A DNA stretch of 64,000 nt, taken from the NCBI GenBank assembly GCA_020072645.1, contig JAIQGK010000017.1, positions 144,625-208,624 on the forward strand. The letters are read 5' to 3'. Below the pieces are notes generated by a model. It was not told where the DNA came from and searched no databases. It was given only the letters and a program-made list of their open reading frames with translations. Shown one piece after another: positions 1 through 13,830 of the stretch. The position numbers and the translations under genes are program-made. Every line of letters begins with the position of its first letter. Positions within the stretch are counted from its first letter, which is position 1. This stretch comes from Terriglobia bacterium. GTDB lineage: Bacteria; Acidobacteriota; Terriglobia; Terriglobales; Acidobacteriaceae.

Positions 1-138
1 TGGTGTCTCACAAATACCTTTACAAAGGTTTGGCCGATACTTGCTTGCCCAAAAGATTGTTCCGCGCAGCCGAGGGCGGCTGCGATCCACAATGATTTTG
101 TTTATTGCATGTATTGTCGAGTTATTTCAGAGACACTA
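1..138. repeat. MITE-like element, copy 1
   Basis: Nearly the same ~138-bp sequence recurs at 62003-62142 in the same orientation. It starts with TGGTGTCTCACAAATA and ends with the near-complement TATTTCAGAGACACTA, so it has terminal inverted repeats. A GC-rich hairpin (CGCAGCC/GGCTGCG, about 67-86) sits in the middle. No protein is encoded. Its left end coincides with the window edge, so more may lie outside. It lies just downstream of the phoD stop codon. The size and inverted ends suggest a non-autonomous mobile element. Confidence 0.7.
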
Positions 139-175
139 CACAAGCTGGAGCAGAAGCAACTACCGTGGGCCGATC

Positions 176-2251
176 TCAGACGGAAAACCGTGGATCACCT
201 TCGACGACTTTGGTATCCAGCTTCGGTGTCTCGCCCTTACGCCATAGGGGTGAACGGAACTTGACTCGATAGTTGAGAGGGCCGCCGTCGGGTTGATCGT
301 GTCGATTGACGGGGCGTTCGATGCATACAAATTCAGTCTCCAGGTCATTGTTGCTGACGCGGACCACTGCATATCCGTGCCCGCCCGTATCGACAAAAGA
401 AAGATGGGGAGACATTTGCGGATTGGATTGTTCCCTGGCCTTGTTGATGTCGCCGGACTTGACGTATTCCAGACAAGACCGCACGCCATGCCGCAGAAGC
501 ATGTTGATCATAGGCTGGGGGGCCTGATCCTGGGGCCCTTGTCCAACCCAAAGGGGGCGAAGCGGTTCGTCCTTTGGGAAGCGATATTGATTGGCTTCCC
601 ATCCTCCCGGGGCTGAAATGGAGCCGGTGACAAAAGCCAGGCCTACCGGTTCAAACTTCTTAGGTGGCAGGGACTTGGCAGAAAGGCCGGCCCAAAAGGA
701 ATGAAGGTCGCCTGCCACGGTGGCAAAGCCCGTAATGCCATGATCCCGGACGAAATCATAAATCTCGCCTCTTTCCAGGAAGGCAGTCGAAACATCGCCG
801 GCCAACGTGAGCGCGTAGCCCTCTCCCGGCCACTTTTTGGCTGCCAGTCCCTCGGGCAGGTTCTGGGGATCAACCCGCTCCTCCAAGGTTCCGGTAGTGC
901 TTCCCCAGATTTTCCACGTTGCCTTCGAGTTCTTGAGCTGTTCCAGGAACCAGGCTTTTTGCTCCGCGCCCAAGATGCTTTGCGGAGGCTCGTCTTTGCG
1001 GAAATTGGGAATTTCCTTGTCTCCAAAGCGTATGTTTTGGGGAGGTTTTCCGTTGTTGTAGCCGCGGCCGCCATCCAGGATCTCGATCACTTCCTGGGCC
1101 GTGAAAAGGCTGAAGTCTTTGTCGTCGAGGCCGTCCGTCTCGTGACGAGCGAATGGGTCTTCTGTTCGATAGCTGCGCTCGTCAGTAATGATCAGGTCAA
1201 GATTGCGGCCCCACCGCAAACTGCGATAGCCCCTCAAGCTTCCGATTGCAGCGAGGTTGTTCGGTTCCTGGCCCAGGCCGTGCTCGTCAAACTTTGTGAT
1301 CGGAGCATCGACTACTTTGGGTGGACCGAAGGTGGCCAGCGAAGGGCCGCTGGACTTGATCATCCGCGCTGGCTGATACTCGAAGAACGCCTGCATGGCT
1401 GCCACTTTTCGCGTCTGGGCCGGAAAAGTCTTCGATCCAAACTTTTGGAAACTCTGCCATCCCTGCCAGCTGAACTCGTGGTTGTCCCACATGGGCACAA
1501 ACGGAAAATGTGCACGCGCGTCTTGCAGCTCAGGGTCGTGCAGATACGCCTTATAGATGGCACGATAATCCTCCACCGTGGTGGGGATGTGAAAGTCCGA
1601 TACTTTTTCGCCGTGCGGATAACGGACGATGTCCCGCACTTGACGGGCGTAGTATGTCTTGCGGTCTTCGGGGTACCAGACCAGCTCGTAGATGAAGTCG
1701 CCAAGATGCAGGACAAAACCGAGTTTCTCCGCCTCAGGAGCGCGGTCGTCCTCATAAATCATTCTTCGGTAGGCGTTTTGCGCACCGAGGTTTGCATTTT
1801 GACAGCTTACAAACGCAAAACGAACTGGCCGCGGATCATGATCGTCCGGCGCAGTGCGGGTGCGGCCGATGCGACTGCCATTTCCATCACTGTCAGTGAA
1901 GCGATACCAGTAGAACCGAGCAGGCTTTAGCCCTCCCACCAGGACCCGGCAGGTCCAATCGGCCTCCGCTGAGATTGGGACGCTCTGCGTCGCCACTACC
2001 CGGTGAAAATCCTGGTCTTCCGCCACCTCCAGCATCAGGTGCGATGGTTGTGGTCGGCCCTCGGGTGACCTGCGCGTCCACAACAGGACGCTATTGCTGT
2101 TTGGATCTCCCGACGCGACTCCCTCAGGAAAGAGGTCGCGCCGTTCATGCCATGACAGGGTTGATGCCGTTGCGAAGTGCTTTGCCCAGACACCCGAAGC
2201 ACTGACAAGCATGGCGGTTTTCAAAAATTGTCGTCTCGTAACAGGAGCCAT
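176..2251 (-). CDS. phoD: Alkaline phosphatase D family protein, Tat-exported
   Basis: About 691 residues. PhoD enzymes are secreted Ca/Fe-dependent phosphodiesterases/monoesterases that release phosphate from organic esters. The N-terminus has a twin-arginine signal (TRRQFLKTAMLVSASG), followed by the N-terminal PhoD domain (FPEGVASGDP, VLLWTR). The metallophosphatase domain shows the usual blocks: FVSCQNAN, LHLGDFIYE, MWDNHEF, ITDERSYR, and a late VAGDLHSFWAG. The start at 2251 (MAPVTRRQF) puts the RR motif near the N-terminus; an in-frame start at 2266 adds five residues. It stands alone, with repeat DNA on the 3' side. Family assignment is firm; substrate is unknown. Confidence 0.93.
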   Translation of the reverse strand: MAPVTRRQFLKTAMLVSASGVWAKHFATASTLSWHERRDLFPEGVASGDPNSNSVLLWTRRSPEGRPQPSHLMLEVAEDQDFHRVVATQSVPISAEADWTCRVLVGGLKPARFYWYRFTDSDGNGSRIGRTRTAPDDHDPRPVRFAFVSCQNANLGAQNAYRRMIYEDDRAPEAEKLGFVLHLGDFIYELVWYPEDRKTYYARQVRDIVRYPHGEKVSDFHIPTTVEDYRAIYKAYLHDPELQDARAHFPFVPMWDNHEFSWQGWQSFQKFGSKTFPAQTRKVAAMQAFFEYQPARMIKSSGPSLATFGPPKVVDAPITKFDEHGLGQEPNNLAAIGSLRGYRSLRWGRNLDLIITDERSYRTEDPFARHETDGLDDKDFSLFTAQEVIEILDGGRGYNNGKPPQNIRFGDKEIPNFRKDEPPQSILGAEQKAWFLEQLKNSKATWKIWGSTTGTLEERVDPQNLPEGLAAKKWPGEGYALTLAGDVSTAFLERGEIYDFVRDHGITGFATVAGDLHSFWAGLSAKSLPPKKFEPVGLAFVTGSISAPGGWEANQYRFPKDEPLRPLWVGQGPQDQAPQPMINMLLRHGVRSCLEYVKSGDINKAREQSNPQMSPHLSFVDTGGHGYAVVRVSNNDLETEFVCIERPVNRHDQPDGGPLNYRVKFRSPLWRKGETPKLDTKVVEGDPRFSV

Positions 2252-2692
2252 CTGCAAAGACCTCAATTATCTCTTTGAAGTAAAAGAGTGGTTTTTCACT
2301 TTGGCGCCGGCGCGGCGCATGCCTCAAGGAGGTGAAAAGCCCGCACCTGCTTCTTCTCTGACGGACTTCAAATGAATTGGTTATCGAGATGTCGGGGCAT
2401 GTTTCCAGTTCGACAGGGCCATCATTTCGGCGCTTCACTGAACCCACGCCCGCTCAGGGCCATTGGCGCGGTAATAAGCCGCTCTCGACGAGCGGCATGA
2501 ACAGGGCGGCCCGGCGGGCACATTCGAGAAGATTCGTTCCTATCCTCAATGCTCAGGGTTGTTCGCCTGCGTGGAAGACAGGCGGCAAAAATGAGTTGAT
2601 GCCGATTCTGCCGTGCCATCCGTCTCCTGGCGCTGCATTCTCCTGCCGGTCTTGCCCGCGCCGCTTGTCCTCTCAAATAAGTGCGCTTCGCA
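2252..2692. other. Intergenic region, no gene recognised
   Basis: About 440 bases between the divergently transcribed phoD and the envelope operon. Short open frames occur on both strands, but none has a recognisable motif, start signal or family resemblance. Promoters for both flanking genes must lie here or in the repeats that follow; I see no convincing -35/-10 pair. Confidence 0.5.
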
Positions 2693-2793
2693 CGGAGGTA
2701 TTGGCACCCGGCTAGAGGGGGCGTTAGTACCCGGGTACTCCTTAAGACGGAGGTATTGACACCCGGATAGAGGGGACCTTAGCACCCGTGTAC
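2693..2793 (+). repeat. Two tandem 46-bp leader repeats upstream of the TPR operon
   Basis: Copies at 2693-2738 and 2748-2793 begin CGGAGGTATTG and end in ACCCGGGTAC or ACCCGTGTAC, with the same 46-base length. A third copy is at 10634-10679. In the first copy the end forms a perfect palindrome, GTACCCGGGTAC. The second copy lies 80 bases before the start of the operon. They could be regulator binding sites or a structured leader; TGGCAC is present but a sigma-54 -12 element at correct spacing is not. Confidence 0.65.
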
Positions 2794-2872
2794 CGTTGTT
2801 TACCCCCGGCAATCTGCCCAATACTCGGTGAAGTCGGAAACGACTGTCTAAGGGCTGCGTGGGAGTACAGAG

Positions 2873-3484
2873 ATGAAAAATAGAGCGCATTTCGCGATTA
2901 TGAGTGCTCTGGTTGTGGCGTTATCGTTTGGGACTCTCTCGGCATTACAGGCTGCGCCGGTGCAGGGAGACAAAAGCGTTGAACGGAAAGACACCAAAAA
3001 GACGGAGCAGAAAGCCGCCGCTGCCACTCCTGACCAGCGGCAGATGAGAGACCTCGACGAGCAGGTTCAGCAGACCAAATCAGACGTCCTCAGCATTGCG
3101 GCGGAGCTGAACCAACTGGAGGAAAAACTGCTATACCCGTCAGGGACACAGGTTGCAATCTTCGTCGCATTGGCCAAGGGCGACGAGCTGCGCCTTGATG
3201 CCGTGCGGCTCCAGATCGACGGTCAGCTGGTTGCGCATTACATCTATAGCGCCAAGGAACTTGAGGCACTGCGCAAGGGTGGCGTGCAACGGATCTACGT
3301 CGGCAACGTAGCCACGGGGGACCACAAGCTTAATGTGCTTGTTGACGGCAAGCTTAAGAGCGGCGGCGATTTCAACCGCACGGACCACTTCACGTTCCAT
3401 AAGGAAGTTAAGCCAAAGCTGGTGGAACTGACAGTGGCTGGACCGGACGCCGGCAGCACTCCGATCACGCTTGGGGAGTTGTAA
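2873..3484 (+). CDS. Secreted protein of unknown function, first gene of envelope operon
   Basis: 203 residues. A signal peptide covers about residues 1-28 (hydrophobic SALVVALSFGTLSALQA). A Lys/Glu/Ala-rich stretch and a predicted coiled coil (about 52-85, LDEQVQQTKSDVLSIAAELN) follow, then a beta-rich domain (about 90-203). It lies four bases before the TPR gene at 3488 and is probably cotranscribed with the genes to 9954. Similar small proteins accompany TPR/TolQ/TolR clusters in other bacteria, as I recall, but no function is known to me. A periplasmic structural part of the trans-envelope machine is an inference from context. Confidence 0.75.
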   Translation: MKNRAHFAIMSALVVALSFGTLSALQAAPVQGDKSVERKDTKKTEQKAAAATPDQRQMRDLDEQVQQTKSDVLSIAAELNQLEEKLLYPSGTQVAIFVALAKGDELRLDAVRLQIDGQLVAHYIYSAKELEALRKGGVQRIYVGNVATGDHKLNVLVDGKLKSGGDFNRTDHFTFHKEVKPKLVELTVAGPDAGSTPITLGEL

Positions 3485-3487
3485 TCG

Positions 3488-5421
3488 ATGCGAGCGACTC
3501 GCCGCATAATAGGACTCAGTCTCATCCTGGCCATGGCTGCCGGCTCCGCCTCGGCTGGAGACCAGAAGCCGGATGGGAACGAGAAGCAGTCTGCGAAGGA
3601 TAAGACGTCTGCGAGCGCGAAAGACGATCTCTTTTTCGACGAAGCGTTTTATCACGCCTACCAGGGCCAGTTTTTCGAAGCAATCCAGCGGCTCGACACT
3701 GAACTCGAACAGTACCATCGGCTGGACGAGCCCGGACTCGATACTCTTCACCGCAACATCGGCGAGGCCGAATTCTCGGTGGGCGATTTTGAGCTCGACT
3801 ACCGCATGCACTACAAAGCTGGGCGGGCCATCAAGAGGGTGCTTGAAGGCGCCGTGGATGAAGCCGTACGAAACGAAGCCGCTTTCAGGCTCGCCCGCAT
3901 TCACTTCCAGAAAGACCAGCTTGACGATGCATTGCAGGCGCTCGGACGGATCCAGGGCACTGTCCCCCCAAAGATAAAGAACGATGTTGAGTTTCTGCGG
4001 GCGAACATCTATATGGCGACAGGCAAGCCGAACGACGCCATTGAAGTGCTCAACCATCTGCAGAACGATCCGAGCCTGGCCGGGTTTGTCGCGTACAACC
4101 TCGGAATCGCTCAATTACAGGCCGGTAAACAACAAGAAGCGGTGGAGCAACTGAACAAGGCCGGACAGCTTTCGGCAAATGATCCCGCCGGCCTCGCGAT
4201 CCGAGACAAGGCCAACCTGGTTCTTGGTTCCATCCTTTTCGAATCGGGCAACTTTGAGCGGTCTAAACAGGCACTCGACCGCGTCAGGCTCGATGGACCA
4301 TTCTCAAACGAAGCTCTGCTGCGGGCCGGCTGGGCCGACACTTCGTCCAAGCAGTTTGACCGTGCGCTGGTCCCCTGGAATATTTTGGCGGACCGTGAGC
4401 CGACGGATGTCGCGGTTCAGGAAGCCCTGCTTGCCGTGCCGCATACATATGCCGACCTGAAGCTATATGGTCGCGCTGCGCTCACTTATGGTCGCGCGCT
4501 CGAGACATACAGTGGCCAAATCGAAAAGATTGACGCATCCATCAATAGCATCAAGGAAGGGCTGTTTCTCAAAGCTCTGATCCGCGAGGAAAGCCGCGAG
4601 GACCAAACCTGGGTCATCCGTTTGCGCGGCCTTCCCGGTGCGCCGGAAACTTACTACCTGATGGCGCTCATGGCGTCTCACGACTTCCAGACCGCGTTGC
4701 ACAACTACCTCGATCTTGAGGACCTGCGGTCGAAGCTCACGGGCTATCAAACCAGCCTTGAGGCGTTCGACGATATCATCCGGCTGCGTAAACAAAACTA
4801 CGAGCCGCTGCTGCCGGAGATAGACGCCAAGTTTCGAGAACTGGATTCGCGGATGCGCGTGCGGCTCCAGCAGCGCAAAGAATTTGATGATCGCTTGCAC
4901 GCCATGCTGATCGCGCCGCGCCCGGATTTTCTGGCAACCCCGGACGAGCGGACCGCCAGCGAGCGCATCGCAGTCATTGAAAAACAGATCGGCAACTCTG
5001 ACAGTCCCGAAGCACTCGCGCTTCGCCAGCGCCTGGCACGCCTGCGTGGTGTGCTCACTTGGCGCGTGGAAACCGAGTACCCCAAGCGGCTGACTGCGGC
5101 ATTTGACCACCTCAACGAATTAAATACCCAGGTCGATGTTCTCAACCAGCAGCACGAAGCGTTTGTCAGAACGAGGCAGGCGGCGACGCACAGTTACGTC
5201 GGATACGACGCGCAGATTGCGCAGCTCCGTAAACGCGTTGGCAGCGCATTAAAGAATGTCGATCTCTTGATGGCCCGGCAGGGAGAGATGATTGAGAACG
5301 TCGCCATCAACCAGCTTGAGGCCCGCCGTGACCGCCTGGTGGCCCAGCAGATTCAAGCCCGCTTCGGCGTTGCCGATAGCTACGACAGAGCTTCGCGTGC
5401 CCAGTCTGGCGGAGGAGGACG

Positions 5422-5425
<4 letters not shown>
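3488..5425 (+). CDS. Periplasmic TPR-repeat protein
   Basis: 645 residues. An N-terminal signal peptide (about 1-23, IIGLSLILAMAAGSASA) is followed by a charged linker and TPR-like helical repeats from about residue 50 to 330 (for example YHAYQGQFFEAIQRLDTEL, AYNLGIAQLQAGKQQEAVEQ). The C-terminal half is predicted long alpha-helix/coiled coil (about 420-640). The stop overlaps the next start (ATGATG), indicating translational coupling. TPR proteins of this sort are scaffold parts of Agl-Glt-like and TonB-associated assemblies. The exact counterpart cannot be assigned from sequence alone. Confidence 0.8.
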
Positions 5426-9954
<4,529 letters not shown>

Positions 9955-10633
9955 GCCGAGCGGTTTGCGCTTTGCTGAAGTGGATTTTTGAAAGCAATCG
10001 ATGGGCTAGAGCGTTCTGAGTTGCTGTATCCGCTGCATACTTCGCGGTTAGCCATCTATCTATCTCACCCCTGAGGCTTGATGATCGGTTGTCCTGAAGA
10101 GCAGCGGAGCAGATCCTTCGCCTCGCGTCTGGAAGATGGTAAAGGAGCAGAGCATCGTGCTCGGCTCAGGATAGCGTGTTCATAGGGATAAAGATTGGTG
10201 ATCCGGGATACAACGATCCTAGACCGCTTTAGTCGCAGGGCGTTGCGTGGAAGCGTGCCTTGCATTCAAAGGTGAGATTCTCCATGGCGGATCCATCCAT
10301 GGCCACCATCCCGATCCGTGAATCTGTCCATAAAAAATCTTAGAGAATCCTTAAAGCCTTGTTCCTGTTGCCAAATCCGAGCAGCTCTTACTTCTGAAAC
10401 GTCCATTGGACATGAAAACCTCTGTTCCTGCTGTCATTCCCTGTCTACATGATGCATTGATGTTTACCAATATGATTGGCACTTCGCAATAAAAGACCCT
10501 CAAGCTGCCGCATCCTGCGCGCTCTTTGATTGAAAGTTACCTTTGGCCATTTGCAGATTCGTAAACAGCAGCCCATCCATTGCCCAGCTGGACGAAGCTA
10601 GAGATACCCATTGGAACCTTCCTGCTAACTTGA
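9955..10633. other. Intergenic region with decayed repeats
   Basis: No gene is recognised. Around 10080-10180 there are words such as GAAGAGCAGCGGAGCAGATC and CTTCGCCTCGCG that resemble a dispersed intergenic repeat; a related phrase (GAGAGCAGCGGAGCCGATTC) recurs near 50,974. The rest has no long open frame with coding character. It may be the worn remains of a duplicated operon copy whose recognisable end lies at 10634-10950. Confidence 0.45.
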
Positions 10634-10679
10634 CGGAGGTATTGGCACCCCTAGAGAGAGGACCTTAGAACCCGTGTAC
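10634..10679 (+). repeat. Third copy of the 46-bp leader repeat
   Basis: The same 46-base unit as at 2693 and 2748 (CGGAGGTATTGG ... ACCCGTGTAC), about 80 bases before a remnant start codon, the same spacing as in the functional leader. Similarity to the leader of the gene at 2873 continues through to the ATG with only small gaps (shared GCCGG, CAATACTC, GAAGTC, GAGATGAAA). Confidence 0.7.
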
Positions 10680-10761
10680 TGTTGTTGCCGGGAGCAGTCT
10701 GCTCAATACTCTTCAGAAGTCAGAGAGCAGTGTCCAGGGATTTGCGTAGGGAAGTAGGGAG

Positions 10762-10953
10762 ATGAAATGCGGCGGATTCATTCGGTTGTAATCGCTTTGG
10801 CTCTGACAGAGCCGCTAATCATCTCAAAGTTTGAAAACGCGTCCGGCACTAGAGGTGCCCGACGAGTTGAGGCGACCAACTGACAAGGAATCATTCATAC
10901 GGATGCTGAGTCATTACGAAATCAGGTTGCAAAACGGTGTACCCCAGTGGTGC
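10762..10953 (+). pseudogene. Decayed duplicate joining the first and last genes of the TPR operon
   Basis: The ATG at 10762 follows a leader homologous to that of the gene at 2873. After a frameshift, a signal-peptide-like stretch (HSVVIALAL) is readable. From 10861 another frame reads DELRRPTDKESFIRMLSHYE, matching the C-terminus of the protein at 9448 (DDSRQPVDKEVFMRELRYYE) at about 13 of 22 positions including the next two residues. In-frame stops (e.g. 10816) interrupt it. I infer a second copy of the whole 2.7-9.95 kb operon that lost its middle by deletion, leaving a scar between the TPR block and exbB. Confidence 0.6.
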
Positions 10954-11007
10954 GCCAACCAAAATGAATGCGATGCAGCCCGCGGCTGCGGCGCATAGGA
11001 GAATGCA

Positions 11008-11710
11008 ATGACCTTTACTGAGCTGCTGAAAAACGTCGGCCTATTCGGCGCCGGCGTGATGTGTTGCCTTGCGTTGCTGTCCATCTTTTCGGTGGCAGTA
11101 ATGGTTGATAAGTACCGCCGCTTCCGCGCGGCCGCCAGCGAAACGCAGGCTTTCAAGCCCTTGCTGGCGAAGTTCACCCACGGGGGAGAGGTCCAGGAAC
11201 TGATCGAAGCCGTGCAGCAGCATCAGAAGTCCCACGTGGCGCAGGTGGTCGCGGCGGGCATCCTCGAGTATGACGGTGTGCGCGAAGCAGGAGGCGATCC
11301 ATCCGCTTCACTCGACCAGGTCACGAACGTAGTAAGAGACACAATGTCGGAGACTCTGGTCGAATTAAAAAAGGGTCTCGGCTTCCTGGCTACGATCGGC
11401 TCCACGGCTCCGTTCGTCGGCCTCTTCGGTACCGTAGCTGGAATCATCAACGCTTTTCGGAACATCGCGGCCACTGGGTCCGGCGGTATGTCTGTAGTTT
11501 CGGGCGGCATCGCCGAAGCGCTGGTCACCACGGCGCTGGGCATCTTCGTCGCGATCCCGGCCGTCGCTGCGTTCAACTACTTTACGGGCAGGATTGAAAA
11601 TTTTCACATCGAGATGAATCGGGCTTCAACCCAACTGGTGAACCGCCTCTTCAAAGCGCCGCAGATCGATCGGGTCGCCAAGGCGTCAGTGGGTTCGGGG
11701 GACAACTCGT

Positions 11711-11724
<14 letters not shown>
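11008..11724 (+). CDS. exbB: MotA/TolQ/ExbB-type proton channel protein
   Basis: 238 residues, usual for ExbB/TolQ. Three transmembrane segments are visible: about 12-34 (FGAGVMCCLALLSIFSVAVM), 125-150 and 165-195. The conserved block LGFLATIGSTAPFVGLFGTV followed by GGIAEALVTTALGIFVAIPA marks the family. It forms the inner-membrane stator ring that, with ExbD/TolR, turns proton flow into motion. It is followed, overlapping by 14 bases, by two exbD genes and a TonB-like gene. One TolQ plus two TolR matches the AglR-AglQ-AglS gliding motor of Myxococcus; symbol exbB is used generically. Confidence 0.93.
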
Positions 11725-12133
<409 letters not shown>

Positions 12134-12137
12134 AGTT

Positions 12138-12605
12138 ATGGAGTTCAACAGAGGCGATTCGGGATCGAGTCTGCAGTCCGAAATTAACATTACGCCGCTG
12201 GTCGACGTAGTGCTGGTGCTGCTGATCATCTTCATGGTCGTGGTTCCGCTACTGATGCAGGGCTATGACGTGAACATTCCCAAGACTTCGAACAACGCCG
12301 CGCCCGCGCAGTCGCAGGAATCGCGACTGATCCTGGTTATCCCTGCTTCGACCTGCGGCATCCTCAAGCCTTCGGCAACAGAGGGGGTTCCGGCGGATTG
12401 TCGCGTGATGCTGGGCGATCAAAAGATTGCTGCAACCGAGTTGCCCGCGCGCGTGGGAGACATCCTGGGCAGTCGTCCCCCGGATAAGCGCGTGCTGTTT
12501 CTGGCTGCCGACGACCGCTTGAACTACGAGGGAGTTCTGCGCATCCTCGATCTCGCGAAGTCGGGCGTGGACGATTTGAAGGTCGAATTTATTACGGCCA
12601 ATTGA
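12138..12605 (+). CDS. exbD: ExbD/TolR-type transporter subunit (second copy)
   Basis: 155 residues. It shares the SEINITPLVDVVLVLLIIFM helix with the first copy (conserved Asp23), but the periplasmic domain differs and has a Cys-containing insertion (PASTCGILKPSATEGVPADC, about 71-90). Two dissimilar ExbD proteins in tandem suggest a heteromeric stator, as for AglQ/AglS. It lies four bases after the first exbD and one base before the transducer gene. Confidence 0.92.
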   Translation: MEFNRGDSGSSLQSEINITPLVDVVLVLLIIFMVVVPLLMQGYDVNIPKTSNNAAPAQSQESRLILVIPASTCGILKPSATEGVPADCRVMLGDQKIAATELPARVGDILGSRPPDKRVLFLAADDRLNYEGVLRILDLAKSGVDDLKVEFITAN

Positions 12606-12606
12606 G

Positions 12607-13590
12607 GTGGCTGCTTTGGACACAACCATGGAAATCGGCAGGTTCAGAGAATCCGGGGCTCCATCCGCCCGCAGCATGGTGGAGAGCATTGTTGTCCATG
12701 TTATTTTGCTGGCCTTGCTGATGCTCATAGGGGCATCATTCCTGGCTCGCAGCGGCGCGCCCCGTACGAAAAAAGAGCTCGACATCGTCTTCTATCATCC
12801 AGCGGCGGTCCCAGCCACGCCGACTGCGGTCCCGCCTCCGCCAAAAGCGACAGGGGCAGCGAACGCTAAGGCCTCTGAGGCTCCAAAAGGGCCTGGCAAA
12901 CCTGAACTCCCGGCAGGTCCGGCAAAAGGATTTTCCGCAGAGGCGACGCCGCCTGAGCCAAACATTGGCAGGGCTGGAATTCTGGCATTCAAAGAGCAGT
13001 TCGCGAGCCTGGCGCAGGACCAGAACGCGCCGCGTCTAGGAAACGATGCGCGTTACGCTGCCGCCGACGAAACGGGCCAGGCATCATCTCACTCTTTGTT
13101 GACGACCAATACGCCGGGATCAAGTGGCGGCATTGATGCTGGATCGCTGAGCCGCAATGTAGGTGGTGGTGGCGGCAGAGGCGGTGGCGGTGGCGGCATG
13201 GGCGGACCTGGTCTGCAGGTGGCCCGCGCGAAAAGTTCGATCGCCGGGATTGGCGGCGGCGACGGCCGACCCAAGGCCCACAGCGGCCCGGGTGCTTCCC
13301 GCACCGACGAAGAAATACAAATCGTGTTCGATCGTTACAAGTCTGCTTTCTACCGGGATTACAACCGGACGCTGCGCATCAATCCTACATTGCAAGGCAA
13401 GATGGTACTGCGCCTGACGATTGAGCCGGACGGTTCCGTGTCAATGTGCCAGCTGCAATCGACTGACATGGATGCGCCGGATCTCGTTACTCAGGTAGTG
13501 AACCGCGTCAAGACAATCAATTTCGGCGCGAAGGATGGCGTACAGGCCGTGACAATCTCGTACCCGATAGATTTCCTGCCGGCGACGTGA
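12607..13590 (+). CDS. TonB-like energy transducer with AgmX/PglI-type C-terminal domain
   Basis: 327 residues, GTG start directly after the exbD stop; an ATG at 12628 is an alternative. One transmembrane anchor (about 26-46, IVVHVILLALLMLIGASFL) is followed by a Pro/Ala-rich linker and a Gly-rich stretch (about 180-200), suited to spanning the periplasm. The C-terminal ~90 residues match the AgmX/PglI tail: RTLRINPTLQGKMVLRLTIE, PDGSVSMCQLQSTD, ending ISYPIDF. In Myxococcus this domain occurs in GltG and GltJ, which link the AglRQS motor to outer-membrane parts. Family call is from motif memory. Confidence 0.82.
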   Translation: MAALDTTMEIGRFRESGAPSARSMVESIVVHVILLALLMLIGASFLARSGAPRTKKELDIVFYHPAAVPATPTAVPPPPKATGAANAKASEAPKGPGKPELPAGPAKGFSAEATPPEPNIGRAGILAFKEQFASLAQDQNAPRLGNDARYAAADETGQASSHSLLTTNTPGSSGGIDAGSLSRNVGGGGGRGGGGGGMGGPGLQVARAKSSIAGIGGGDGRPKAHSGPGASRTDEEIQIVFDRYKSAFYRDYNRTLRINPTLQGKMVLRLTIEPDGSVSMCQLQSTDMDAPDLVTQVVNRVKTINFGAKDGVQAVTISYPIDFLPAT

Positions 13591-13680
13591 GCCGGCGACC
13601 GTGGCCCGAAGGGCACGGATGGCCAGGAGGTTTTAGAGAAAGCTGCAAGTTTGATCAGTTGACCCTCGCGACACAATTTT

Positions 13681-13763
13681 GACAAAGGCAAAACCATCGA
13701 AAGATGGCGACGCAAAGTCACCGGTCTAACGGGCGCAAGCCCCAGGACGGCGGGACCGCCGAA
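13681..13763 (+). promoter_or_regulatory. Cyclic-di-GMP-I (GEMM) riboswitch
   Basis: The aptamer core is clear: a CCATC-GAAA-GATGG hairpin with GAAA tetraloop (about 13693-13706), the invariant GACGCAAAG just after it, CCGGTCTAA, then a GGGC-GCAA-GCCC hairpin with its tetraloop, and AGGACGGCGGGACCGCCGAA closing it. It sits 70 bases before the surface protein at 13831. GGGACCG (13752-13758) can pair with CGGTCCC (13788-13794). Alternatively CCTCG (13785-13789) can pair with CGAGG (13820-13824), the ribosome-binding site. The two pairings compete, so translation control by c-di-GMP is likely; the sign (on or off) cannot be read with certainty. Confidence 0.93.
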
Positions 13764-13830
13764 ATTCAGTCCACAGCGTGACTGCCTCGGTCCCGAAAAA
13801 CACTTTAGTGAGAGTGGAACGAGGGCATAG

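Noticed and set aside
701..1930. 409-codon open frame on the plus strand inside phoD
   Set aside because: It is antisense to a gene with clear PhoD motifs along its whole length; the translation has no recognisable motif.
2693..2760. Possible sigma-54 promoters (TGGCAC in the leader repeats)
   Set aside because: The -24-like TGGCAC is there, but no TTGC element follows at the required spacing in any copy.
3140..4114. 324-codon minus-strand frame across the first two operon genes
   Set aside because: It spans a gene boundary on the other strand and has no start signal or motif.
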